From Maritalea myrionectae DSM 19524 (GTDB lineage Bacteria > Pseudomonadota > Alphaproteobacteria > Rhizobiales > Devosiaceae), in NCBI RefSeq assembly GCF_000423365.1, contig NZ_AUHV01000003.1, positions 310,001 through 374,000 of the forward strand: a stretch of 64,000 bases of DNA, given 5' to 3'. The notes below the pieces were generated by a model. That model was not told the origin of the DNA. It saw nothing but the letters and a program-made list of their open reading frames with translations, and did not search any database. Shown here in pieces: positions 51,742 through 61,376 of the stretch. The stretch's first letter is position 1; every line of letters begins with the position of its first letter. The position numbers and the translations under genes were made by a program.

Positions 51742-54243
51742 ATGAGCGACGATAAAAAATCTCAACGGCCGCAGAAGGCCGACTTTTCCATCGACGAATT
51801 CATCAGTGAAATCGAAAAAGCGGAAGAGATTGAGGCTTCGAAGCCTTTGCCGCAGCAGCGTTTGAAGAATAAGCGCGCGCTCGATCGTGCTGATGCCGAT
51901 GCGGCCAAGCGGAAAACCACAAAAACCTCTAATCCGGACACCAAAACCGGCATGTCCAAGCGCTCGCCAAAGTCCAAGGCGAACGCGGTGGAACGGCCCA
52001 CCAACTTGGATGGCTTTTCCGAGATGCCTCAGGCCGGGTTCAACCATATCCCCGAGGCCAAAGCCAAAAGCAAAGAGAATGCAAAATCGCTCACTGGCTC
52101 ATCGGGCGGCGTCACCGCGACAGTGCAAGCGCTGCAGGATCTAATTGAACATGGCCGAAAAGAAGTGGAAGGCACCGAGGCGTGGCAACCCCACCGCCCT
52201 TCCCGGCCGCCAAAGTTGGAAGGCGGCATCAGCTTTGAATTGGCGACAGATTTTACACCACAGGGCGACCAGCCCGCGGCCATCGCCGAACTGGGCGAAG
52301 GCATTGAAAATGGCGAAACCGATCAGGTGCTTTTGGGCGTCACAGGTTCCGGTAAAACCTTCACTGTGGCGTCGCTGATCGCGCAAACACAGCGTCCGGC
52401 CTTGATCCTTGCGCCCAACAAAACATTGGCCGCGCAGCTTTATGGCGAATTCAAGAGCTTCTTCCCCAACAACGCGGTGGAATATTTCGTATCCTACTAC
52501 GATTATTACCAGCCTGAAGCCTATGTGCCGCGCACCGACACCTATATCGAAAAAGAATCCACCATCAATGAACAGATCGACCGGATGCGCCACTCAGCCA
52601 CCCGCGCCGTGCTCGAACGCGATGATGTGATCATAGTCGCCTCAGTCTCCTGTATTTACGGTATCGGCTCGGTCGAGGGCTATACCTCCATGATCGTCGA
52701 TCTGTCCGAAGGTCAAAAGATTGATCAGCGCGAATTGCTCGCCGAGCTGGTGGCGCTACAATATAAGCGCAACGAAGCCGCTTTCACCCGTGGCACGTTC
52801 CGCGTGCGCGGCGACACCATCGAAATCTTCCCCGCCCACTATGACACCGCCGCCTGGCGCGTCACCCTGTGGGGCGATGAGATTGAAGAAATTGTCGAAT
52901 TCGATCCGCTCACCGGCAGAAAGGCTGCCAAGCTCAAACATATCCGCCTCTATGCGAACTCACACTATGTGACCCCGCGCCCAACCCTGACCCAAGCGAT
53001 CAAGCACATCAAAACCGAGTTGCAAGGCCGCCTGCAGGAACTGAACGGCGCAGGCCGTTTCCTTGAAGCGCAACGCTTGGAACAGCGCACCCTCTTCGAT
53101 CTGGAAATGATGGAAGCCACCGGCTCCTGCGCCGGCATTGAAAACTATTCGCGCTATCTCACTGGCCGCAAGCCCGGCGAGCCGCCCCCAACCCTGTTCG
53201 AATATCTGCCCGACAATGCCATGCTGTTCGTGGACGAAAGCCACGTGACCATCGGCCAGCTGGGCGCCATGTATCGCGGCGACTTCCGCCGCAAGGCCAC
53301 CTTGGCCGAATATGGCTTCCGCCTGCCGTCCGCCATGGACAACCGCCCGCTCCGCTTTGAAGAGTGGAACGCCATGCGGCCGCAATCGGTCTATGTGTCG
53401 GCCACCCCGGGCAATTGGGAAATGGACCAGACGGGCGGCGTGTTCGCTGAGCAAGTCATTCGCCCCACCGGCCTTATTGATCCACCCGTGGAAATTCGCC
53501 CGGCCACCAATCAGGTGGACGATGTGATCGACGAAGTGAAAAAGGTCGCCAAGCAGGGCTACCGCACTTTGCTGACCACATTGACCAAAAAGATGGCCGA
53601 AGACCTCACCGAATATATGCACGAGCAAGGCATCAAGGTCCGCTATATGCACTCGGACGTGGATACGGTGGAGCGGATTGAAATCATCCGCGATCTCCGC
53701 CTCGGCGCCTTCGACGTGCTGGTGGGCATCAACTTGCTACGTGAGGGGTTGGACATTCCCGAATGTGCCCTCGTCGCCATCCTCGATGCGGATAAAGAAG
53801 GTTTCTTACGCTCTGAAACCTCCTTGATCCAGACCATCGGCCGCGCCGCGCGGAATGTGGACGGTCGAGTTGTGCTTTACGCCGATCGCATCACGGGCTC
53901 TATGGAACGGGCGATAGCCGAAACCAACCGCCGCCGCGAAAAGCAAGTCGCCTACAATGAAGAGCATGGCATCACGCCGCAATCGATCAAGTCGAACATC
54001 AAAAACATCATGGAATCCGTCTATGAAGGCGACCGCGTCACCGTGGCCACCGGCAAAGACAAGTTCTCTAAAGGTGATGTGCATGTGGGCGACAACCTCG
54101 CTGCGACGATTAAAGACCTCGAAGCCAAAATGCGCGACGCCGCCACCAACCTCGAGTTCGAAGAAGCCGCCCGCCTCCGCGATGAGGTCAAGCGCCTGAA
54201 AGAAATGGAACTCGACGTGATGGACTCGCATCTGGGCGAATAA
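51742..54243 (+). CDS. uvrB: excinuclease ABC subunit B with N-terminal extension
   Basis: Damage-verification helicase of nucleotide excision repair. The canonical protein begins near residue 165 ([20 protein letters not shown]) with Walker [11 protein letters not shown], the beta-hairpin [19 protein letters not shown]-like [12 protein letters not shown], helicase motifs and the C-terminal UVR domain ([20 protein letters not shown]). The first 165 residues are Lys/Ala/Ser-rich and probably disordered; such extensions are usual in Rhizobiales. An SOS box is present upstream. Confidence 0.96.
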   Translation: MSDDKKSQRPQKADFSIDEFISEIEKAEEIEASKPLPQQRLKNKRALDRADADAAKRKTTKTSNPDTKTGMSKRSPKSKANAVERPTNLDGFSEMPQAGFNHIPEAKAKSKENAKSLTGSSGGVTATVQALQDLIEHGRKEVEGTEAWQPHRPSRPPKLEGGISFELATDFTPQGDQPAAIAELGEGIENGETDQVLLGVTGSGKTFTVASLIAQTQRPALILAPNKTLAAQLYGEFKSFFPNNAVEYFVSYYDYYQPEAYVPRTDTYIEKESTINEQIDRMRHSATRAVLERDDVIIVASVSCIYGIGSVEGYTSMIVDLSEGQKIDQRELLAELVALQYKRNEAAFTRGTFRVRGDTIEIFPAHYDTAAWRVTLWGDEIEEIVEFDPLTGRKAAKLKHIRLYANSHYVTPRPTLTQAIKHIKTELQGRLQELNGAGRFLEAQRLEQRTLFDLEMMEATGSCAGIENYSRYLTGRKPGEPPPTLFEYLPDNAMLFVDESHVTIGQLGAMYRGDFRRKATLAEYGFRLPSAMDNRPLRFEEWNAMRPQSVYVSATPGNWEMDQTGGVFAEQVIRPTGLIDPPVEIRPATNQVDDVIDEVKKVAKQGYRTLLTTLTKKMAEDLTEYMHEQGIKVRYMHSDVDTVERIEIIRDLRLGAFDVLVGINLLREGLDIPECALVAILDADKEGFLRSETSLIQTIGRAARNVDGRVVLYADRITGSMERAIAETNRRREKQVAYNEEHGITPQSIKSNIKNIMESVYEGDRVTVATGKDKFSKGDVHVGDNLAATIKDLEAKMRDAATNLEFEEAARLRDEVKRLKEMELDVMDSHLGE

Positions 54244-54482
54244 CATCTCTGGCGGATGGTGAATTCCCTCATCATCCGCCACGCCTTCACCACTCGTGTC
54301 CAGATCTCCGCGCCACAAGAAAGACGAAAAAAGCTCACTGCCGCGGTCTTTTTTAAAGCATCTACACGCCCAAAATCACAAAAACCCTCAATAAGATCAA
54401 TTAGTTTTGATCAGTTTGATTTCTTGACCAACCCCTGAAGCTCAACTAAAAATCAGTTAAAGCAATCAAACAAGGAAATCAC

Positions 54483-55016
54483 ATGCGTTACATCATTTTG
54501 GCCCTGCTGGTTGGATTAGGGTTCACCTCTCCTGCCGCCGCTCAAACCTTCAGCAGCGGCGACTGGGCCGCCAGCAAAATCGGTCAGGTTTGTTACGTCT
54601 TCACAACCCGATCTGCCCGCGACACCTCTGGCGCGCTCGTCTTCCGCTTTGAAAACCAAGGATATAACGCAGGTTTCAGCTATGAATATGCGCCATGGCC
54701 CGGCGAAACAGGCGCACCTTGGGGTGAAAATGACTATGTCGCCCTCGAAGTGGACGGGGAAGTCACATGGCTCAGCGACGAAATGCTCGCCGACCTCGGC
54801 CCAACCGGCTACAACGCGTCCATGACCAGCGGCTTCGTTTCGGAAATGATCACCGAGCTTAACGGCGCCTCGGACTCGATCGGCTTTGCGATGGAACGCC
54901 AGTCAGACGGCGAAACCGTGCTTTACGGCTTGTTCTCACCCGCTGGGTTTACCGAAAGCATGGCCCGCGCTGGCGAAATGTGCCAGTTCAGCCCAAGCGC
55001 TTTGCCCGCGAGCTAA
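54483..55016 (+). CDS. secreted protein, IalB-like at best
   Basis: 177-residue exported protein: Sec signal (MRYIILALLVGLGFTSPAAA) followed by FSSGDWAASKIGQVCYVFT, which recalls the start of invasion-associated locus B (IalB) domains, with a second Cys near the end (GEMCQFSP). The match is distant and the function is unknown. AAGGAAATC lies before the ATG. A palindrome (CCCCGCAA/TTGCGGGG) without T run follows its stop. Confidence 0.65.
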   Translation: MRYIILALLVGLGFTSPAAAQTFSSGDWAASKIGQVCYVFTTRSARDTSGALVFRFENQGYNAGFSYEYAPWPGETGAPWGENDYVALEVDGEVTWLSDEMLADLGPTGYNASMTSGFVSEMITELNGASDSIGFAMERQSDGETVLYGLFSPAGFTESMARAGEMCQFSPSALPAS

Positions 55017-55175
55017 ACAGCTAAATTTGGCGCGCCCCGCAAATTGCGGGGCCGTCCCTCCATGGCGACCAAACATAACGGTTGAAGGCCGCTCGGTTGC
55101 ATATCATTCAGGCTCAATCTGCATTACAGTTGCCCGCGAATCCGCGACCAAACTTATTGTCTTAACTTTGAGCCT

Positions 55176-56990
55176 ATGACCAACACCCCCCTCAGCATTC
55201 TGCGCGATTATTACGGATATGACGCCTTTCGCGGCCAGCAGGAAGACGTCATCAATCATGTGGTCGAGGGCGGCAATGCCTTTGTGCTGATGCCAACGGG
55301 CGCGGGTAAGTCACTTTGCTATCAAATCCCGGCGCTTTGCCGCAACGGCGTTGCGGTTGTGGTGTCCCCGCTGATCGCCTTGATGCAAGACCAGATCAAC
55401 GCCCTTGATCAAATGAACATCAAATCCGCCGCGATCAACTCAACCATGACTTTCGAAGAAGTGAGCATCGTGCGGCAGCAGGTGCGCGAAGGCACAATTG
55501 ACCTGCTCTATGTCGCCCCCGAACGGCTGATGATGCCGGACTTTTTGTCCTTCCTCGACAAATGCAACATCGCCCTGTTTGCCATCGACGAAGCCCACTG
55601 CGTGTCCGAATGGGGCCACGATTTTCGCCCTGATTACGCGGCGCTCTCGATGCTGGCCGAACGTTTCCCCAATGTGCCCCGCATTGCCCTCACCGCCACC
55701 GCAGATGCGCAAACCCGTGCCGACATTGTTCACCGCCTCGCGCTCGACGATGGCCGCAGCTTTATCGGCGGCTTTGACCGTCCTAACATCAATTATTCAA
55801 TTGCCCTGCGCAATTCCCCCCGCAATCAGGTCCTGCGGTTCCTCAAGGATAAGCACCCCGAGGATTGCGGGATCATCTATTGCCTGTCGCGCAAAAATGT
55901 TGAGGAGATGGCCGCATGGCTCTGTGAACAGGGCATCGAAGCGCTGCCTTATCATGCCGGGCTTTCAAGCGAAGTGCGCGCGCAAAATCAGCAGGCCTTT
56001 TTGCAGGGTGAGCGGGTGATCATGGTCGCCACTATCGCCTTTGGCATGGGGATCGACAAACCCGATGTGCGCTTTGTGGTGCATATGAACACGCCCAAAA
56101 ATATCGAAGCCTATTATCAGGAAACCGGCCGCGCTGGGCGCGACGGGCAACCCTCAAATGCGCTGATGCTCTATGGGCTGGAAGATGCCGCCCAGCAACG
56201 CCAATGGATTGAAGCCTCCACCGCCCCGTCCGAGCAAAAGCGCATTCAGCATCAAAAACTTGGCGCCCTATTCGGCCTTTGCGAAACCGCTAAATGCCGT
56301 CGTCAGGTGCTGCTCAACTATTTCGACGACAATTGCGATCCGTGCGGCAATTGCGACACCTGCGAACAGCCCCCGGAAACCTTCGACGCCTCGATTCCGG
56401 CACAAAAGGCCATATCCTGCGTCTATCGCACCGGCGAACGGTTCGGCATCGCCTATCTGATCGATGTGCTGCTCGGCACCGAAAACGATCGCATCACCCA
56501 GTTTGGCCACGACCAACTCCCAACCTTCGGCATTGGTCAGGATTTGACCAAACCCGAATGGCAAAACGTCTTCCGCCAATTGATCGCCAGCAATCTGCTG
56601 TGCCTCAATCCCGAAGGTCATGGCGGCTTTATGATCACCCGCGCCGGGCGCAACTTCCTAAAAGAAAAACCCGCCCTGCCCATGCGGCACTACGTAAAAC
56701 CCCTTCGCACCAAACGCAAAGCCCGCAGCAGCGCCGCGACATCGGTGCCGCTCAACACAGAGGATCAAACCCTGCTCAACACGCTAAGATCCGTGCGCAG
56801 CGACCTGGCCAAAACCAACAAGGTCCCCGCCTACGTCATCTTCCACGACCGCACCCTTGTTGAACTGGCCCAAGCCAAACCCACCAACCTCGACGCCATG
56901 CTGGAAATCAACGGCATCGGCAAATCCAAACTCGACCGCTATGGGCAGGTGTTTTTGGATGTGATCGCAAATGAGGGCAGTTCGGCCTAG
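55176..56990 (+). CDS. recQ: ATP-dependent DNA helicase RecQ
   Basis: 3'-5' helicase for recombination and fork repair. The 604 residues show LMPTGAGKSLCYQIPAL (Walker A), IDEAHCVSEWGHDFRPDY (DEAH), QETGRAGRDGQPS, the RQC zinc site (CRRQVLLNYF then CDPCGNCDTC) and a C-terminal HRDC domain (AKTNKVPAYVIFHDRTL). Complete and of usual length. It stands alone, followed by a repeat-rich gap. Confidence 0.96.
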   Translation: MTNTPLSILRDYYGYDAFRGQQEDVINHVVEGGNAFVLMPTGAGKSLCYQIPALCRNGVAVVVSPLIALMQDQINALDQMNIKSAAINSTMTFEEVSIVRQQVREGTIDLLYVAPERLMMPDFLSFLDKCNIALFAIDEAHCVSEWGHDFRPDYAALSMLAERFPNVPRIALTATADAQTRADIVHRLALDDGRSFIGGFDRPNINYSIALRNSPRNQVLRFLKDKHPEDCGIIYCLSRKNVEEMAAWLCEQGIEALPYHAGLSSEVRAQNQQAFLQGERVIMVATIAFGMGIDKPDVRFVVHMNTPKNIEAYYQETGRAGRDGQPSNALMLYGLEDAAQQRQWIEASTAPSEQKRIQHQKLGALFGLCETAKCRRQVLLNYFDDNCDPCGNCDTCEQPPETFDASIPAQKAISCVYRTGERFGIAYLIDVLLGTENDRITQFGHDQLPTFGIGQDLTKPEWQNVFRQLIASNLLCLNPEGHGGFMITRAGRNFLKEKPALPMRHYVKPLRTKRKARSSAATSVPLNTEDQTLLNTLRSVRSDLAKTNKVPAYVIFHDRTLVELAQAKPTNLDAMLEINGIGKSKLDRYGQVFLDVIANEGSSA

Positions 56991-57089
56991 ACAATTGGGT
57001 ATCGCACAAACTCCCTCCCCTCGTTGGGCAGGGTCAGGGTGGGAACTACCAAATCTCTGGCATTTTGCAAAGCTGAAAACTCAAATAGA

Positions 57090-57463
57090 TTACCGGATCA
57101 AGTCCGGTAATGACGGCGGTGTGTAACGCACTTCCTCAACAAATATCGACTTAGCCCAATCCCATGGAGCATAACCAGCATGGCCCATCCCCCGTCTCCC
57201 TAAGGCTTGACCCAAGGGAACAAGCAGCATCTCCAAATTAGCACCGCCTCACCACTCTCCCCCACGTCATTGCAAGACTTGATCTTGCAATCCATTTGCG
57301 CCCAGCCATACGGCAATTCACCCAAATCTATGACTAAAGCCGGCGCCACCCCACACCCGTCATCCCCGTGAAAACGGGGATCCAGGTAGGCACAAACCAA
57401 GACACACAAAGCCAACAACTTACTCGCGGAAAGTCCCATCTGGATTCCCGCCTACGCGAGAAT
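57090..57463. repeat. gap with four REP-like palindromes
   Basis: The 555-base gap after recQ has no gene. It holds TTACCGGA-TCAAG-TCCGGTAA (57090), ATTGCAAGA/TCTTGCAAT (57269), ATCCCCGT-GAAA-ACGGGGAT (57362) and ATTCCCGC/GCGAGAAT (57444, one mismatch), each next to GTCAT or ATGAC. They look like the dispersed intergenic palindromes common in alphaproteobacterial genomes. A C-rich stretch just after recQ (CCCTCCCC/GGCAGGG) is similar. Confidence 0.75.
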
Positions 57464-57545
57464 GACGGTGCCACATTATCGCGAACACCAACCCCAAACC
57501 CCGTCACCCTCTGGCTCGACCCGAGGGTCCATGCAGCATTTGCGA

Positions 57546-58889
57546 CTAGACACTCCGCCCAATCACCTCTACCGCCCGCGCAATATCCGCGTCAGTCGTG
57601 CGCCAAGACGACACTGAAAGGCGAAACACGCTTTCGCCCTGCCATTTCGACGGGCCAAACCAAACCTCACCCTCGTCGGTGATCCGGTTGAGCAGCGCCT
57701 CATTTTTCGCCGCATCGCCGAGCGTGCACAGCACCTGGTTCAGCACAACCCGATTCAGCACAGTCACGCCTTTGGCGCGCAACCCATCAGCAAGTTTTTG
57801 CGCTTGGTTGCAATGGCGGGTGACCATCTCGTCCACCCCCTCGCGACCTAAGCTGCGGAGCGCCGCCCAAATCGGCATGCCCCGGCCCCGGCGTGAAAAC
57901 TCAAGCACCAAATTCTTTTGCGCATAAGGTTCGGCGGTGGAATAAACCGCATCTGAATTCAACGCCGCGGCCAGTTCATCGGCGTGGCGGCAAATGGCCA
58001 TAGCGCCATCATATGGGGTGTTGAGCCATTTATGGCCGTCCGTGGTCCAGCTATCGGCCAGTTCAATGCCGTCGGTCAGCACCTTTTTGGATGTGCTGGC
58101 CCGCGCCCATAGCCCAAAGGCCCCGTCCACATGCACCCAGGCACCCGCTTTTTGCGCCATGGGGATGATCTCAGCAAAACGATCAAACTCGCCCATATTC
58201 ACTTCGCCAGCCTGCAACACAAGGATAGTTTTATCATCCAGCGCAGGCAATTGCTCTGGGATCACCCGGCCATATTCATCGCAAGGCGCCTCAATCAGGC
58301 GGTTCATGCCAAACCCGAGCAGCCGCGCTGCTTTCTTGACGGTGATGTGCACCGTTTGCGGCACCACCAATTTGATTTCGGGCGCGCCCATAAGCCCATC
58401 TTCATCCACATTCCAGCCGTGCCGCGCCAAAAGCGTGCGTCGCGCGGCCGCCAAAACTGAAAGGCCGCAAGCGGTGGCGCTGGTGCCAAAGCCAATCTGG
58501 CTTTCACGCGGCAGGTCCAGAATGTCCAGAACCCATTTGGTCGCCACCTCTTCGATTTTCGCCATCACGGGCGAATTCACAAATGAAGAGGCACATTGGT
58601 CCCACGCCATCGCCAATCGCTCCGCAGCGGCAGCTTCTGGCAGACTTGCCCCAATCACAAAGCCAAAATAGCGCCCGCCATTGCTGGTGACACTTGCCGG
58701 ATCGCCATAGCGGTGCAACATATTGAGCGTGTCTCCGGCCGCACTCGGCGCCGTGGGCAGCTCTTCATCAAACGCCACCAAATCATCCAGCGCCTGTTGG
58801 GTCGGAAACACCCGCCGCTCTGCTACCGAATGCAAATAATCTGCCGCAAGCCGATCGGCTTCGGCCAAAAGCGCCAATTCGTCTAACAT
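57546..58889 (-). CDS. PLP-dependent decarboxylase-like protein (DDC/glutamate decarboxylase fold)
   Basis: 447-residue type II PLP decarboxylase family protein. Seen: GFGTSATACGLSVLAAARR (cofactor phosphate region), VHITVKKAARLLGFG with the stacking His, WVHVDGAFGLWARAS with the PLP Asp, and SWTTDGHKWLNTPYDGAM with PLP Lys. The amino acid substrate is unknown. It follows an ArsR regulator gene by 20 bases on the same strand, so it is probably the controlled gene of that operon. Confidence 0.9.
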   Translation of the reverse strand: MLDELALLAEADRLAADYLHSVAERRVFPTQQALDDLVAFDEELPTAPSAAGDTLNMLHRYGDPASVTSNGGRYFGFVIGASLPEAAAAERLAMAWDQCASSFVNSPVMAKIEEVATKWVLDILDLPRESQIGFGTSATACGLSVLAAARRTLLARHGWNVDEDGLMGAPEIKLVVPQTVHITVKKAARLLGFGMNRLIEAPCDEYGRVIPEQLPALDDKTILVLQAGEVNMGEFDRFAEIIPMAQKAGAWVHVDGAFGLWARASTSKKVLTDGIELADSWTTDGHKWLNTPYDGAMAICRHADELAAALNSDAVYSTAEPYAQKNLVLEFSRRGRGMPIWAALRSLGREGVDEMVTRHCNQAQKLADGLRAKGVTVLNRVVLNQVLCTLGDAAKNEALLNRITDEGEVWFGPSKWQGESVFRLSVSSWRTTDADIARAVEVIGRSV

Positions 58890-58909
58890 AGCTTTTCCCT
58901 GAAATGCTC

Positions 58910-59218
58910 TTAAAGTTCGTTTTTAATCCGCTTGGCAATGGCGGCGATGGCCGCTTCCTCACGCTTATAGAAGGTGAATTTTTTGATCCGTGTGGCTTTG
59001 ACCAATCCGGCATCGCGCAACAGCGCCAAATGTTGCGACGCGGTGGGTGGGCTCACCTCCAATTTATCGGCAATATACATGGAGCAAACCCCGTCTTTGA
59101 TCAGGTCGCCATCAACCTGAGGTGGAAAATTCCCCACCGGGTCCTTCAACCATTCCAAAATTCTCAATCGCTTCTCATGGGCTAAAGCGTTCGCCACAAA
59201 CACAAAATCTTCTTCCAT
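58910..59218 (-). CDS. ArsR-family repressor
   Basis: 102-residue winged-helix regulator (HTH_20 type). Seen: ANALAHEKRLRILEWLKDP at the start and KLEVSPPTASQHLALLRDAG as recognition helix region. No Cys-rich metal site (CxC) of classical ArsR is present; the two Cys expected for arsenic sensing are missing, so another signal is likely. It heads an operon with the PLP decarboxylase and has a palindromic operator 6-36 bases before its start. Confidence 0.88.
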   Translation of the reverse strand: MEEDFVFVANALAHEKRLRILEWLKDPVGNFPPQVDGDLIKDGVCSMYIADKLEVSPPTASQHLALLRDAGLVKATRIKKFTFYKREEAAIAAIAKRIKNEL

Positions 59219-59224
59219 AGTTAT

Positions 59225-59254
59225 TCAATTAGCAAATTGACTAACTGAGTCAAT
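59225..59254. promoter_or_regulatory. palindromic operator of the ArsR operon
   Basis: ATTGACT-N5-AGTCAAT (59236-59254) overlapping TCAATT-N4-AATTGA (59225-59240), just before the ArsR start codon. The form suits an autorepressor of this family. Confidence 0.7.
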
Positions 59255-59514
59255 CAAAAACTTATCTCCGCCCCTTTGGCCGGTGGTATAATGGCCCCAC
59301 TTTTCGCACCAACGCTTTCCAGCGGCTTGTTGACGGACAAGGGGAAAGATGGGGCTTGCCCCATGTGGGAGAAGAGCGAGGCACACCTTCGGACGCGAGG
59401 GGGTGGCCAGCTTATCTTGCTTCGCCCGCCACCAAGGGCGTCAGGCGTTCGCGCTTGATGGAGATATTAGGGTCAGCCCTCCAAAAGCAGATAAGCCACG
59501 GAAAAATCCTTGCT

Positions 59515-59576
59515 GCACGAGGTGATGTTGAACTCACCCCATTCCCTAGGATGCCGAGTTGAACATCACCTCGTGC
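59515..59576. repeat. long perfect hairpin, 21-base arms
   Basis: Arms beginning GCACGAGGTGATG and ending CATCACCTCGTGC are perfectly complementary over 21 bases with a 20-base loop containing CCTAGG. No T run, so not a plain terminator. The rest of the 509-base gap (59219-59727) holds the ArsR operator, an FNR-type box and a short hairpin (ATGGGGC/GCCCCAT near 59350), but no gene I can support. Confidence 0.75.
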
Positions 59577-59666
59577 GCCGCAAATCGCCCCTCGACGGTA
59601 CTGGCCAGTCGAGCAATTTGTCGTGCCCAATCGCCAAAAAACAATATTGAACTTTCTGCCCGCTGT

Positions 59667-59680
59667 TTGATTTATATCAA
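59667..59680 (+). promoter_or_regulatory. FNR/FnrL-type box
   Basis: TTGAT-TTAT-ATCAA, an exact match to TTGAT-N4-ATCAA, 47 bases before the next start codon. This implies low-oxygen control of the downstream gene; a related CRP-family regulator is also possible. Confidence 0.7.
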
Positions 59681-59727
59681 ATAGAGACCCATTTAATTCA
59701 GTTAAATTCAAAGAAAGGGTAGGAAGA

Positions 59728-60162
59728 ATGCTTGAAAAACCTTCACTTATAAGGCGGGCGGCGATTGGTAAAACCATCGGACTTGTCTTTGGTTTGATCG
59801 CTTTTTTCATTTTGCCGATGATCACACCGGAAGTCACACTTACCTTCCGATTTGGCGTGGCACTTTACCTTATTATGATGGGCGGCTTTATCGGGATTAT
59901 GGGTGTGTTCACCTACCATCCGGTGCTGCACATGCCAATGCCCTGGTGGGTGCGTGGCCCAATGATCGGCGGTTTTATGATGCTGGTCTTGTGGATGATC
60001 GCGCAACCGCAGTTCGATGCAGTGGCCATCGCCATGTTTGGAGAAAATAGCATTTTCTCTTCCGGCGCTTGGTCAATTGTAGACGGGTTGGTCATTGGCG
60101 CCCTAATGAGTTTCCTTGCCACCCGGTTTGGAGGGGAAGGCAAAGAAACTGTCGGTCAGTAA
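59728..60162 (+). CDS. four-helix membrane protein, probably low-oxygen regulated
   Basis: 144-residue protein with four hydrophobic segments (about residues 13-31, 38-60, 75-95 and 115-136), Met-rich loops (HPVLHMPMPWW) and a short polar tail. I do not know its family. AAGGGTAGGAAG precedes the ATG. The perfect FNR-type box upstream suggests use under oxygen limitation. An RNA-like folded segment follows the stop by 26 bases and may end its transcript. Confidence 0.7.
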   Translation: MLEKPSLIRRAAIGKTIGLVFGLIAFFILPMITPEVTLTFRFGVALYLIMMGGFIGIMGVFTYHPVLHMPMPWWVRGPMIGGFMMLVLWMIAQPQFDAVAIAMFGENSIFSSGAWSIVDGLVIGALMSFLATRFGGEGKETVGQ

Positions 60163-60188
60163 CAGAGTAGCTACGGACCGACAGAATA

Positions 60189-60266
60189 GACGCAACCCCG
60201 GCATAGGCTGGGCGGCATTCATCTCATGCCTCGCAAGGGCCCAGAATATCCGGGTTGCGTCTTTTT
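60189..60266 (+). ncRNA. folded RNA element ending in a T run (complex terminator or small RNA)
   Basis: Nested helices: outer GACGCAACCCCGG with CCGGGTTGCGTC (one bulge), then CTGGGC/GCCCAG, then GGCA/TGCC with an 8-9-base loop; the outer stem is followed by TTTTT. It is far more elaborate than the other terminators in the window. It could simply end the membrane-protein transcript, or be the 3' end of or a whole small RNA. No known class recognised. Confidence 0.55.
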
Positions 60267-60305
60267 AAATCGGACAGGTGCTGGGCATGACCTCGCGATC
60301 ATCCC

Positions 60306-61223
60306 CTATCTGATCTCTCCGCGAATGCTCGCACCTGTCCGTATTTTTTTCTTCCGCTCACGCCACCACACTGTCAAGCCAGCGCCTACGGTAATCAATG
60401 CACCGATCAGGCTGATCCCATCGATCAAATCACCAAATGCAATAAAACTGAACACAATCGCCACCGGCAACATCATAAAGTTGAACGGTTGCAAGATGCT
60501 GGCCGGCGCTTCACGCAGCGACATGGTGAACAGCGTATGGGCAATATTGGCGGTGATGATGATTCCGCCAATCATCAACCAACCCTTGGGACCGAAATTT
60601 TCAAAGGTGGTGATGCCCACAGCGGTCGACAGCACAATGCCCACCAGCGCCATATAGGCCATGGAGGTGGACGTCCGGTCATGGGACGCCAGCATGCGGG
60701 TCACAATCGTATAGCCGGCAAAGCTGAACACGGCACCGAGCTGGAAGATAACGCCCATATTGAACTCCTGAAAGCCGGGACGAATCACGATCATGGTACC
60801 GATAAACCCGACGACAATCGCCACCCAGCGGATCAGCCCCACCTGCTCCCCCAATAAGGGAATGGCCAGCATCGTGGTGACAATGGGAAACAGCATAAAG
60901 ATCGCCTGCGTGTCGGCGAGCGGCAAAAAAGTCAGCGCCGCGGAAAAGCACCAGATGTCGGTCACCAGCAAGGTGCCACGGGTGATTTGCAACAGCGGCT
61001 TTTTGCTTTTCAGCGCCGTACGCAATGTACCTTCGCGCCACAGCCAGGCCAAAATAAAGACGCCCACGCCCCAAAAGCGCACCATCACCACCTGGGTAAA
61101 GGGATAATCATTGACCATGATCTTCACCATCACGTCCTGCACCCCAAACACAAGAATGGCGGCAAGCGTTAAACTGATCCCCTTGGCCACATTCGCGTCG
61201 GCCGGCACCTGAAGCACAGACAT
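60306..61223 (-). CDS. DMT superfamily transporter (EamA)
   Basis: 305-residue inner-membrane exporter with ten hydrophobic segments in two EamA repeats (LTLAAILVFGVQDVMVKIMV at the start; QPFNFMMLPVAIVFSFIAFG in the second repeat) and a basic tail (RERKKKIR). This resembles the S-adenosylmethionine/RhaT-like exporters, but the substrate is unknown. An ATG 46 codons upstream in frame is rejected because the added part is not membrane-like and AGGGA stands before the chosen ATG. Confidence 0.88.
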   Translation of the reverse strand: MSVLQVPADANVAKGISLTLAAILVFGVQDVMVKIMVNDYPFTQVVMVRFWGVGVFILAWLWREGTLRTALKSKKPLLQITRGTLLVTDIWCFSAALTFLPLADTQAIFMLFPIVTTMLAIPLLGEQVGLIRWVAIVVGFIGTMIVIRPGFQEFNMGVIFQLGAVFSFAGYTIVTRMLASHDRTSTSMAYMALVGIVLSTAVGITTFENFGPKGWLMIGGIIITANIAHTLFTMSLREAPASILQPFNFMMLPVAIVFSFIAFGDLIDGISLIGALITVGAGLTVWWRERKKKIRTGASIRGEIR

Positions 61224-61376
61224 TTTGAAATCCCTATTCACAAAAAGCGGAACCACGATATAGTCGCAGCAAAGACTAAAGGGCGACGCTAACAGCGAAA
61301 CGATACGTTGCCTATGCCAAATACATCGTCGGGGGATGACATTTTGAAATGTCCCCATCACAAAAGGAAATCATTG

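Noticed and set aside
59276-59562. Two overlapping plus-strand frames in the ArsR/FNR gap
   Set aside because: No ribosome site, odd composition, and one runs into the long hairpin.
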